NCBI GenBank assembly: GCA_027485835.1
Contig: JAIXQG010000001.1
Location: forward strand, 133,902-197,901
Direction: 5' to 3'
Source of the DNA: Alphaproteobacteria bacterium
GTDB lineage: Bacteria > Pseudomonadota > Alphaproteobacteria > UBA2136 > UBA6156
Length of the DNA: 64,000 bases
Shown here in pieces: positions 26,175-33,782 of this stretch (positions are counted from its first letter, which is position 1; each line of letters opens with the position of its first letter). Position numbers and translations under genes: made by a program. The notes below the pieces were generated by a model. That model ran no database searches, had not been told where the DNA came from, and worked only from the letters and a program-made list of their open reading frames with translations.

Positions 26175-27095
26175 ATGATCAAGAACATTCTGGTAATGAT
26201 TCTCGTTGCCTGCCTGTCTCTGACTGGCTGCGCAAACGCTCCATCTACCAAGGTGGTATCTCAGGTGAACCTGAACCCGCAGACGGAACAGATTGTTCTG
26301 CCGAGCGAGGACGCGTTGGTCCAATGCTTCGGTGTAACTCCCTGGTCGAGTCCTGATCCGGAAGTTGCCATCAAGGTGCTGAGCATCACTGACGTGAGTG
26401 GTAAAGCCACTTACGGTGATAACGGCACCGGCGCTATGGCCACGCAAGATAGTTCTAGCACCGCAATCGCGGCGTTGGATCTGGCAAGTGGCCCAAGAAG
26501 CCCGATCGTCTCGGTTGATGGAACGGACCTGATGGTTCGTGTCCAGAAAGATGAAATGAATCTGGGTATTCGCACCGTTGCAGACAATCGAGCGGCTCCG
26601 AAAACTGACTACTACTTCACAGGTAGTCTTGTCAGTATCGATTCCGTAATGGCGGCTGTACAGCAGGTCATTTTCTACGGTGTCGGTGGTGGACCGCGTC
26701 AGGAACGTTGGTCGTTCGACATGAATCTTCGTCTCGTTCATGACGATACGCGGGTTTTCAAGTCGACCAGCCTGTTCAATCAATACGTTCAGAATGAAAT
26801 CAAAGGCGTCGTTTCCACCGTTGTTGGTGGGGGCTCTGGCAAAAGCTTGTTGACGGTCGACCTCGAGCAAGTCGTTCGCGGCAAGATGCAAGGCATGATG
26901 CGCCCGATGATTTTTGTCGGCCTTGCCGACCTTCTGTCTTCGCTGCCGGGCGCTCCGCCCACGTGCGTAGCGAACGTGCGGAACTTCCTGAACGGACAAT
27001 CGAAATCTACCAAGCCGTATACCACGGCTTGGAATCCCGGTTTCCCTGCAAACACGAACGTGCTGCAGCGGAAAGAAACAGCGTTGGCCGCTTAA
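26175..27095 (+). CDS. CsgG/HfaB-like outer-membrane secretion lipoprotein
   Basis: 306-aa lipoprotein (lipobox LSLTGC). Segments line up with the CsgG fold: IKVLSITDVSGK (CsgG VYNIQDETGQ), YYFTGSLVSIDSV (MVEGSIIGYES), VIFYGVGGGPRQERWSFDMN followed by LRLV (the transmembrane hairpin and following strand), and a C-terminal helix MMRPMIFVGLADLL. CsgG/HfaB proteins form oligomeric outer-membrane pores that export curli or holdfast-anchor subunits (family knowledge). The gene lies between two small secreted-protein genes on the same strand, as expected for a dedicated export module. No CsgE/F, HfaD or glycan genes are adjacent. The C-terminal 50 residues, after about residue 255, look family-specific. 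Confidence 0.72.
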   Translation: MIKNILVMILVACLSLTGCANAPSTKVVSQVNLNPQTEQIVLPSEDALVQCFGVTPWSSPDPEVAIKVLSITDVSGKATYGDNGTGAMATQDSSSTAIAALDLASGPRSPIVSVDGTDLMVRVQKDEMNLGIRTVADNRAAPKTDYYFTGSLVSIDSVMAAVQQVIFYGVGGGPRQERWSFDMNLRLVHDDTRVFKSTSLFNQYVQNEIKGVVSTVVGGGSGKSLLTVDLEQVVRGKMQGMMRPMIFVGLADLLSSLPGAPPTCVANVRNFLNGQSKSTKPYTTAWNPGFPANTNVLQRKETALAA

Positions 27096-27157
27096 GCCTC
27101 GCTGAAACGCGTGGAAAGCATTCCGCTTATCCACTTAAACCTCAAGGAGAGCATACC

Positions 27158-27622
27158 ATGAAGAAGTTTCTGATGGCTTCGGCCGCTGTTGTTGCGTTCA
27201 TGTCGATCGGCGTCGTCGCGCACGCGGAAGACTCCGACTACGAGCAGGACGTCACCGTCAAGGTCTACACCCCGACCGAATCGCTTACTGGCGTTACCGT
27301 TCGTGCGATCGAACCGGGCGTCAACATCAAGTCGACGGCGGCTGGTGCGACCGGTGTGGGCAGCGGCAAGTTCGTCGGCGTTGACGATCTCGAGTTCGAT
27401 CAGGACATCTATGTCGAATCGGCCGGTGGTTATACGAAGTCCACGACGTACGTCTCGGCCGACTACATCAAGGGCGGCGTCGAAGCTTCGGGTTCGGCCG
27501 ACGGCCAGTTGTTCGGAGCCAATGGTGGCATTGACGTTGCGCTCGACAGCAAGACGATCATTTCTTCCGGCGCCTACGGCGGCCAGGGCAGCGGATCGAT
27601 CGAAGTCTACGGCGACGACTGA
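27158..27622 (+). CDS. Secreted Gly/Ser/Val-rich protein next to the CsgG-like gene
   Basis: 154-aa precursor with a signal peptide (KKFLMASAAVVAFMSIGVVAHA). The mature part is acidic and beta-prone (QDVTVKVYTPTESLTGVTVR, then Gly-rich stretches such as SADGQLFGANGGIDVALDSK), with no cysteine. It is compatible with an exported surface or fibre subunit; no family is recognised. The start ATG 27158 follows AAGGAGAG. Its codons strongly prefer C endings, unlike other + strand genes here. Two terminators follow. Confidence 0.75.
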   Translation: MKKFLMASAAVVAFMSIGVVAHAEDSDYEQDVTVKVYTPTESLTGVTVRAIEPGVNIKSTAAGATGVGSGKFVGVDDLEFDQDIYVESAGGYTKSTTYVSADYIKGGVEASGSADGQLFGANGGIDVALDSKTIISSGAYGGQGSGSIEVYGDD

Positions 27623-27668
27623 TCTTTCTCGATCGGCTCTTCTTTCAAGTATAGCGTATGAAGCTTTT

Positions 27669-27688
27669 GGTCTCCCTTCGGGGAGACC
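27669..27688 (+). terminator. UUCG-tetraloop hairpin
   Basis: GGTCTCCC-TTCG-GGGAGACC, an 8-bp perfect stem with a stable tetraloop, 46 bp after the stop of the secreted-protein gene. The following T content is moderate. Confidence 0.7.
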
Positions 27689-27707
27689 TTCTGCTTTTGG
27701 TGGTTAT

Positions 27708-27743
27708 AAAAAAGAGAGGCCTTTGGGGCCTCTCTTTTTTTTT
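27708..27743. terminator. Bidirectional terminator between convergent genes
   Basis: A-run, GAGAGGCC (27714-27721), loop TTTGG, GGCCTCTC (27727-27734), then nine Ts. It serves both the secreted-protein gene and accC. Confidence 0.92.
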
Positions 27744-27756
27744 GGTTTTGGCTGCT

Positions 27757-29103
27757 TTAGAGGCGGCCGGTTTGGAGGTAGTGCTCGAGGCTGTGGATGG
27801 TGTACTCGCCTTTAAGGAAGGCGTTGGTAGCCACCAGTTTGCGGTGCAGTGGGATGTTGGTTTTGATACCGCCGACCACGAATTCCTCCAAGGCACGCTT
27901 GAGGCGGGCGACGCATTCTTCTCTGGTAGCGCCGTGGACGATGAGTTTGCCGACTGTGGGGTCGTAGTACGGGGGTACGCTGTAGCCGGGGTAGAGGCAG
28001 CTGTCGACACGCACGCCGGGGCCGCCGGGGGCGAAGTACTCGGTGACCTTACCCGGCGAGGGGTAGAATTTTTCTGGGTCTTCCGCGTTAATGCGGCACT
28101 CGATGCTGTGACCACGCGGGGTGACGCTGTGGATGGGGTAGCGGAGCTTTTCGCCGAAGGCGATGCGGATTTGCTCGGCTACGAGGTCGATGCCGGTCAC
28201 CATTTCGGTTACCGGGTGTTCTACCTGCAGGCGGGTGTTCATTTCGATGAAGTAGAACTCGCCTTTTTCGTACAGGAACTCGAACGTACCGGCGCCTAAG
28301 TAGCCCATGCCTTGGCAGACGCGGGCGACTTGCTCGAAGAGCTTTTCGCGCATCGGGTCTGTCACCGCAGGTGAGGGGGTTTCTTCGATGATCTTTTGGT
28401 GGCGGCGTTGCAGGGAGCAGTCGCGCTCGCCCAAAATGCTGACGTTGCCGTGGCTATCGCAGAGGACTTGGACTTCGACGTGGCGCGGTTGTTCGAGGAA
28501 TTTTTCGAGGTACACGCGGTTGTCGCCAAAGTTGGCTTGGGCCTCGCTCATGGCAATATGGAAGGCTTGGCGTAGGGCTTGGGTGCTGTGTGCGACCTTC
28601 ATACCCTTACCACCGCCGCCGGAGGTGGCTTTGACGATGACGGGGTAGCCGATGCGTTCGGCGACTTCGACCGCTTGTTCGACGTCGTCGAGCACGCCAT
28701 CGGACCCCGGAACGGTGGGGAGGCCGTACTTTTTGACGGTTTGGATGGCGGTGATTTTATCGCCCATGGCGACAATGTGCTCGGGCTTGGGGCCGATGAA
28801 GGTGAAGCCGAGTTTGCCGGTGATTTCGGCGAACTTGGAATTTTCCGACAGGAAGCCGTAGCCGGGGTGGATGGCTTCGGCGTCGGTGACCTCGGCTGCG
28901 CTTAGGATGGCGGGGATATTCAGGTAGCTATCCTTCGCGGCATTGCCGCCGATGCAGACGGATTCGGTCGCCAGTTTGACGTGCAGGGCGGAGGCGTCGG
29001 CCTCGGAGTGCACGGCGACGGTGGAAATGCCCATTTCGCGGCAGGTGCGGTGGATGCGAACCGCAATCTCACCACGGTTGGCGATAAGGATTTTCTTAAA
29101 CAT
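27757..29103 (-). CDS. accC: Acetyl-CoA carboxylase, biotin carboxylase subunit
   Basis: 448-aa ATP-grasp enzyme that carboxylates the biotin on AccB, the first step of fatty-acid synthesis. It shows the N-terminal KILIANRGEIAVRI, the glycine-rich ATP loop ATSGGGGKGMK, the YLEKFLEQPRHVEVQVL segment and the catalytic EMNTRLQVEHPVTE. Full family length. It lies 14 bp downstream of accB in the standard accB-accC operon. Confidence 0.98.
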   Translation of the reverse strand: MFKKILIANRGEIAVRIHRTCREMGISTVAVHSEADASALHVKLATESVCIGGNAAKDSYLNIPAILSAAEVTDAEAIHPGYGFLSENSKFAEITGKLGFTFIGPKPEHIVAMGDKITAIQTVKKYGLPTVPGSDGVLDDVEQAVEVAERIGYPVIVKATSGGGGKGMKVAHSTQALRQAFHIAMSEAQANFGDNRVYLEKFLEQPRHVEVQVLCDSHGNVSILGERDCSLQRRHQKIIEETPSPAVTDPMREKLFEQVARVCQGMGYLGAGTFEFLYEKGEFYFIEMNTRLQVEHPVTEMVTGIDLVAEQIRIAFGEKLRYPIHSVTPRGHSIECRINAEDPEKFYPSPGKVTEYFAPGGPGVRVDSCLYPGYSVPPYYDPTVGKLIVHGATREECVARLKRALEEFVVGGIKTNIPLHRKLVATNAFLKGEYTIHSLEHYLQTGRL

Positions 29104-29117
29104 GATTGTAAGACCGC

Positions 29118-29591
29118 TTACTGGATGATGAAGAGCGGTTGGCCGTATTCTACGGCTTGGGCGTTTTGCACCAGAATTTTGGTAACAGTACCGGCGCGGT
29201 CGGCTTCGATCTGGTTCATGGTCTTCATCGCCTCGATAATGCCGAGGGTTTGGCCGGCGGATACTTTGTCGCCTTCCTTTACAAACGGGGCGGCATCCGG
29301 GTTGCTGGAGCGGTAGAAGGTACCGACCATGGGCGATTTAAAGGCATTAGCCGAGGTTTCGGCCGGAGTTTCTACCGTTGCCGAGGTGGCGGCAGGCATG
29401 GCGGTTTGCACGGCCGGAGCGGTGGCGGCAACCATGGCCACGCCCGGTTTGCGCAAGCGCAGGCGGGTGCCGTGGCTTTCGATTTCCACTTCTTCCAAAC
29501 CGGTGCCTTCCAGCCATTTGGCAAGTTGGTCTAACTGCTTGATATCGAACGTAGTAGACGCAGATTTGTTGTCGGACTTAGTGTCGGCCAT
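29118..29591 (-). CDS. accB: Acetyl-CoA carboxylase biotin carboxyl carrier protein
   Basis: 157-aa carrier. It has an N-terminal helical domain, an Ala/Pro/Thr-rich flexible linker (about residues 60-80) and a biotinyl domain with the attachment motif EAMKTMNQIEAD. Thr instead of Met after the biotinyl Lys is common in alphaproteobacteria. ATG 29591 is chosen because GGAGA lies just upstream and because it gives the usual N terminus; an ATG five codons earlier is possible. The upstream 108-aa ORF may be in the same operon. Confidence 0.95.
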   Translation of the reverse strand: MADTKSDNKSASTTFDIKQLDQLAKWLEGTGLEEVEIESHGTRLRLRKPGVAMVAATAPAVQTAMPAATSATVETPAETSANAFKSPMVGTFYRSSNPDAAPFVKEGDKVSAGQTLGIIEAMKTMNQIEADRAGTVTKILVQNAQAVEYGQPLFIIQ

Positions 29592-29639
29592 GTGGGTAGT
29601 CTCCAATTGGGGGGATGGGTGTGTACGTAATCGTCTGAT

Positions 29640-29966
29640 CTATGATTTCGGTGTTATAAGCCGATTTGCCAAAATTTCAAGCTTGTGAAGCTTTTGCATT
29701 TCCTCGTTTAATTTGCTGAGGGTGTCTTTCCATTTTAAAATCAGGGCTTTACGCTCGCCGTCGGTGAGGTGGGCCGCCCGTTTTTCCAGCATTTCTACGG
29801 CCATGGTAAGGTCTGGGTAGGGGGAAAAACCGCTCTTTTTAGCTGGTTTGGGCGAAATAGCGGCAATATCGGCCGATATTTGCGGCAAAGCCTCGGCCAG
29901 CGACATCGGCTTTTTGGTGCTGCGGCGCGTGGACGTTTTTAACTTGAGCGGTTGGCGTGGTGGCAT
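29640..29966 (-). CDS. Hypothetical basic protein upstream of accB
   Basis: 108 aa, not recognised. The first 20 residues are strongly basic (RQPLKLKTSTRRSTKKP), and the C-terminal half is predicted helical and charged (VEMLEKRAAHLTDGERKALIL, WKDTLSKLNEEMQKLHKL), possibly a coiled coil. There is no signal or membrane segment. It ends 48 bp before accB on the same strand. The Shine-Dalgarno sequence is weak. Confidence 0.6.
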   Translation of the reverse strand: MPPRQPLKLKTSTRRSTKKPMSLAEALPQISADIAAISPKPAKKSGFSPYPDLTMAVEMLEKRAAHLTDGERKALILKWKDTLSKLNEEMQKLHKLEILANRLITPKS

Positions 29967-30050
29967 GGGGCTTAGTTTAGGCGACAGGGCGGGGGGGTCA
30001 AGGTAAAGGGCTTGTTTGGTAGGCAGTGGGGGTGTGGATATGTGGTAAAA

Positions 30051-30070
30051 AAGGCTGCCGGGGCAGCCTT
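30051..30070 (-). terminator. Intrinsic terminator of the M48 protease gene
   Basis: AAGGCTGCC / GGCAGCCTT stem; on the - strand it runs into TTTTTT just past the stop at 30075. Confidence 0.88.
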
Positions 30071-30074
30071 TCGG

Positions 30075-31397
30075 TTATTTCATATCATCGAGGCGGGATT
30101 GGAGGGCGGCGGCCCATTGCTCGAGGTCGGCATTTGGTGTTTGCTTGAGGTAGTTTTTGGCGAGGGCGAGGGATTGGCGTGCGGCCTCGGGGTCGGGCGC
30201 CACCATAAACCCTTGGGCGCGGGCGAGGTGGCTTTCGGCCAGTCTATCTAACTTACCGTAGCAGAGGCCGAGGCCGAGCCAGGGCTCTGACCACTCCGGC
30301 CAGGCGCGGGTGACGATTTTGTAGTGTGAGATGGCGTCGGCGTAGGCTTCTTGGTTACGTAGAATCTCTGCGTACTGGTAGCGGAACAGGAAGTAGTCGG
30401 GGTGTTCGTTCACCAGTTGGCGGTAGATGATGTGGGCTGCGCCGAGGTCTCCCTTCTGGAGGGCTATTTTGGCGGTGAGCTCGCGGTAGTAGGGGTCTTT
30501 CGGGTTGAGTTTGAGGAGCTCGGTGAGGTGGCGGTCGGCGAAGTCGAACTTGCCTTGGGCGACGTAGGCGAGAGCCATGGCGTAGCGGTCGACCTCGGTC
30601 GTGCTGCGGTGTTTACGCAAGACCGCGCCCGGACTGCTGGTGAGCGCCATAACCTTGGCTTGTAAGCGCGCGAAGTCGATGGAGTTCTCGGACTTGGCGA
30701 GGCCGGACTTGAGTTGATCGGATTCATTCTGAGTGGCGCGGGTGAGGGTGGCCAACCGCTCGGGCGGAAGTGGGTGGGTGACCAGCCATGGCGGTGGGCT
30801 GTCGTAGCTTAATTGGGACTCGGTGCGGAGGGTGGTGAACATATCCACCATGCCTTGCGCAGAGATGCCGGCGCCTTTGAGGGCGGCGAGGGCGCGGTTG
30901 TCGGCCTCGGCCTCTTGCGTGCGGGTGTGGGCGAGCATGGATTGGATGGCGCCTGCTTGGCCGCCCATCATGATAGCGGCGGCGGCTTGGCCACCCCCTG
31001 CGGCGGCGGCACCGATGCCTAATGCGGCGCTGGCGAGAGCGCCGAGCATGGCTTGTTTGGCGTGAACCTCTTGCTGCAGAATATGGTTGGCGGCGATGTG
31101 GCCAAGCTCGTGCGCGATAACGCCTTGGAGGGCGCCCGCGTTTTTGGCTTTTTCGATGAGTCCGCTATGGATGAAGACGATGTTTTCGCCGGTAACGAAG
31201 GCGTTGATAGAGGAGTCGGCCACCAGAACGTAGTTCACGTTCGTGTGCGGGGCCAGTGTGCCGCGCAGGGGGGCGGCGAGGGTTTTGGCGGCTTGGGTAA
31301 ATTCTTCATCCAGCACCAGTTGCTGCGCCGAAGCGAGGCTGGGAATGAGTGCGATGGCGCACAGGGCTAAAGTGCGGATGTGCACGCGGCGGATCAT
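30075..31397 (-). CDS. Periplasmic M48 metalloprotease with TPR-like C terminus (BepA-like)
   Basis: 440-aa precursor with a signal peptide (LALCAIALIPSLASAQ). The M48 peptidase domain carries the zinc motif HELGH in GVIAHELGHIAANH and the downstream acidic ligand region EAEADNRAL. An Ala/Gly-rich amphipathic segment follows, then TPR-like repeats (about residues 275-430). This is the architecture of BepA/YfgC, which degrades or assists LptD and BAM substrates at the outer membrane (family knowledge). The start at 31397 is supported by CAGGAG upstream and by the signal peptide. Not in an obvious operon. Confidence 0.88.
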   Translation of the reverse strand: MIRRVHIRTLALCAIALIPSLASAQQLVLDEEFTQAAKTLAAPLRGTLAPHTNVNYVLVADSSINAFVTGENIVFIHSGLIEKAKNAGALQGVIAHELGHIAANHILQQEVHAKQAMLGALASAALGIGAAAAGGGQAAAAIMMGGQAGAIQSMLAHTRTQEAEADNRALAALKGAGISAQGMVDMFTTLRTESQLSYDSPPPWLVTHPLPPERLATLTRATQNESDQLKSGLAKSENSIDFARLQAKVMALTSSPGAVLRKHRSTTEVDRYAMALAYVAQGKFDFADRHLTELLKLNPKDPYYRELTAKIALQKGDLGAAHIIYRQLVNEHPDYFLFRYQYAEILRNQEAYADAISHYKIVTRAWPEWSEPWLGLGLCYGKLDRLAESHLARAQGFMVAPDPEAARQSLALAKNYLKQTPNADLEQWAAALQSRLDDMK

Positions 31398-31425
31398 CAA
31401 AAAAACTCCTGCACCGGGGCTCCGC

Positions 31426-32355
31426 TTAGCGCGGAGCACGGCGGCGTTGGTTGGACATACGGCGGGCAACAACCGAACGGCGGGTGGCTGCGGCGGCTGA
31501 CGAAATGCTGGAACCTGACGACGAGCGCATGACCGAATTGGCCGTGCTGCTGACGATGGGAGTTACATTGCCCGACGCAAGACTACTGGTTGTGGATTGG
31601 GTGGTGCTGGAAGAGTCTCCGCCCGTAAACAACGTGTGCTGGCTGGTGCTGCCGGAGTTTGAGCCCGTGGTACTGGCGGACGTGGTGTGCGGTGTTTGCA
31701 CGGTAGCGCTGGTAGCAGTTGGCGTTGCTTGGGACTGAGTGGTGCTGGCCGAAGTTGTGGCGCTGCTTGAAGCCGACGAGTTAGCCGAAGAAGTTGTAGA
31801 AGCCTGTGACGACGTGCTTTGGCTTACTGTTTGACTAGCCGAGGTGAACGCTTGGGTGGCGGCGTTCGTCGCGGAGTTAAAATTTTGCTGGAAGCTTTCC
31901 GTGCTGCTCTTCCACATAGCTGCCAGAGCGGCGGGAGACGTGCTGGAGAACTGGCGCTGCCATTGTTGCATGAGGTTGCCACGTTGCGCTTGGGTGATAG
32001 TGCCCAGCGTGAGCATGTTGCTGAAAAGGGCGCTGTTGTAAAGCGAGACGCACTCTACCCACTGTGGGAAGGTTTTGCACTGGAAGAGTTGCTGCATGTA
32101 CTGCGGCTGCTGCTGCCAAAACTGGGCGAGGCTACGGGCGCGCGCCGATTGAATGCCAGCGACGGCTTGCCAGTAAGAGGCGGGCGATTGCCATGCTTGC
32201 TCGGTGGCGGTTTGCCACTGCTGGAAGAAGGTATTCCATTGCGATTGGTAGTGCTGGTACGTCGCTTGGCTTTGTGGTGAAGAGGTAGAGGCCGAGACGT
32301 TTTGATTGAGCTGGTTCAGCCAATCATCGGTCATCCATTTGGTCCAAGGGTTCAT
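31426..32355 (-). CDS. Trp/Gln-rich protein with long Ser/Thr tail, phasin-like at best
   Basis: 309 aa. The N-terminal 170 residues are Trp/Gln/Phe-rich and helical (QSQWNTFFQQWQTATEQAWQ), including a phasin-like stretch (CKTFPQWVECVSLYNSALFS). The next 110 residues are almost pure Ser/Thr/Ala low complexity, and the protein ends in an Arg-rich tail (RRSVVARRMSNQRRRAPR). There is no signal peptide. Phasins coat polyhydroxyalkanoate granules, but no PHA gene is nearby and the match is weak. The basic tail could bind nucleic acid. It lies 28 bp upstream of the M48 gene on the same strand. Confidence 0.7.
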   Translation of the reverse strand: MNPWTKWMTDDWLNQLNQNVSASTSSPQSQATYQHYQSQWNTFFQQWQTATEQAWQSPASYWQAVAGIQSARARSLAQFWQQQPQYMQQLFQCKTFPQWVECVSLYNSALFSNMLTLGTITQAQRGNLMQQWQRQFSSTSPAALAAMWKSSTESFQQNFNSATNAATQAFTSASQTVSQSTSSQASTTSSANSSASSSATTSASTTQSQATPTATSATVQTPHTTSASTTGSNSGSTSQHTLFTGGDSSSTTQSTTSSLASGNVTPIVSSTANSVMRSSSGSSISSAAAATRRSVVARRMSNQRRRAPR

Positions 32356-32453
32356 TGTGCGCAACCTTCTGTTGTTGTGGTTAAGTTACGTGAGTTGATG
32401 GTGCGGTGCAAGATGTACTGTGTGCGTGATGGCTTAGGGATTAGGCAGGGTAT

Positions 32454-32483
32454 AAAAAAGAGGGCCTGTGGGCCCGTCTTTTT
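32454..32483 (-). terminator. Intrinsic terminator of the C1q/collar gene
   Basis: GGGCC-TGTG-GGCCC core flanked by an A-run and a T-run; on the - strand it ends in six Ts, 12 bp past the stop at 32495. Confidence 0.82.
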
Positions 32484-32494
32484 ATCGGACTGGG

Positions 32495-33649
32495 TTAGTC
32501 TTTCTGGCAGAAGAGGACGGCTACGTTTTTGGGGCGGGTTTCGGTTGCCGTACGGGGAGTGCCGTTCGTACCATCTGTTACCGGAGCTGCGTTCATAATA
32601 CTGGCTCCGTCGTAATAGTTAGCATCCAAGCTGCTGGCAGTACTTGAACTGTAGTCGTAGTAGGAGTCTACGCCTGCCACCGCAACCATATTACGGGAGA
32701 ACTGGTGTTTGTGGCCTTGGAAGGCGTCTTCTTGAGTATTACCGGCTGTGCGGACCGAATCGTTAGTTCCGGTACTATCGATACCGCGGAGGAAGCGGCC
32801 GCGGGCTGGGGTATATTCACTCCAGCCTGAAGGGCAGGCGGCGAGATTGAACGCCGAGATGGCGCCTGTGGGCATGCCGCTACCGCCTGTGCCACCCGCC
32901 GCATTAATAAGGGCACCTTGGAAGAAGGTGTAGGCGGAGCTACCATTTATAGTTGTTCCGCCGTTTGCATTTGCATGAGCTGTGAGATAGTCGGTGCTAC
33001 CGTTCATATCTATGATTGCGCTTATTGTGGCGATCTCGTTTGCCCCGTAACCATGTCCGCCAACAATTTGGCCGCCGTTTTTATAGATGTTTGACGTGCA
33101 GTAACCTGTAGAAGGCGTGCAGTATGCGCTGAAACTGACAAAATACTTGCCAGGAATTGTGGGTGTGAAGCGATCTGTCGTGAGGTTGAAATTATTGTTG
33201 GTATCGAAGACTTTTGTTGTCCAGTCGATAGCGGTCATCACATTGTCGGAGACCGTTTGATTAACATTGTTGCGGTGGACGGCAAAGGAAACCTGTGTGC
33301 CGCCAAAGAGAGTGGCTGAAACGCCGTTAATGGTGCTGACCGAAATGCTTGTTGTGGAAATACTGCCGGTACTAAGAGTTGGCAAATAACTAAGACTATT
33401 TGCTAAATAGCCCCATGTGATGCCTGCCGAAGTAAGGCTCACGTTGTCGACCGTTAGGGTTCCGGTGGGGCTGATGGAGGGTGCGTAAGTGGGGCAGCCT
33501 ATATCGCCGCGTGTGCCTTCTCCCATACAAATACGATTGGCATTTATACCCATGGTGCTGCTGACGGTGGCCATGGTGCCCCAGTCTTGTGCCTGCGCGA
33601 CATTGAACAGGCCGACTGAGAGAATGGTCAGGAGTGTAAGGCGTATCAT
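32495..33649 (-). CDS. Secreted C1q-like plus tail-collar-like surface protein
   Basis: 384-aa precursor with a signal peptide (LTLLTILSVGLFNVAQAQ). The first part is Ser/Thr/Gly-rich; residues about 110-250 resemble a C1q/TNF-like jelly roll (VSFAVHRNN, FDTNNNFNLTTDRFTPTIPG, KYFVSFSAYC). Residues about 260-384 resemble a phage tail-collar or fibre-tip domain (CPSGWSEYTPARGRFLRGID, DAFQGHKHQF, TETRPKNVAVLFCQKD). Both modules mediate binding in other systems, so a trimeric surface adhesin is a reasonable inference. It is flanked by bacterial housekeeping genes, not phage genes. No clear ribosome-binding site precedes 33649. Confidence 0.75.
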   Translation of the reverse strand: MIRLTLLTILSVGLFNVAQAQDWGTMATVSSTMGINANRICMGEGTRGDIGCPTYAPSISPTGTLTVDNVSLTSAGITWGYLANSLSYLPTLSTGSISTTSISVSTINGVSATLFGGTQVSFAVHRNNVNQTVSDNVMTAIDWTTKVFDTNNNFNLTTDRFTPTIPGKYFVSFSAYCTPSTGYCTSNIYKNGGQIVGGHGYGANEIATISAIIDMNGSTDYLTAHANANGGTTINGSSAYTFFQGALINAAGGTGGSGMPTGAISAFNLAACPSGWSEYTPARGRFLRGIDSTGTNDSVRTAGNTQEDAFQGHKHQFSRNMVAVAGVDSYYDYSSSTASSLDANYYDGASIMNAAPVTDGTNGTPRTATETRPKNVAVLFCQKD

Positions 33650-33742
33650 GGCGTTATTCTTTTATTATAGGTCTTAATTGATTGAGTATAAGCCTACCAG
33701 CTTACGCGTTACGGTACAAATACAGCTAGGATTAGGGGTGCT

Positions 33743-33769
33743 AAAAAAGGGCCCTTGAGAGACCCTTTT
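33743..33769 (-). terminator. Intrinsic terminator of rne
   Basis: AAAAGGG / CCCTTTT stem with an 11-base loop; six Ts follow on the - strand after the rne stop at 33783. Confidence 0.75.
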
Positions 33770-33782
33770 GCAACGCCCGGTT

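Noticed and set aside
25815-27134. 439-aa - strand ORF covering the CsgG-like module
   Set aside because: No signal peptide, family or ribosome-binding site; the + strand gives a signal-peptide protein followed by a lipoprotein with lipobox. It was considered because the local skew is reversed.
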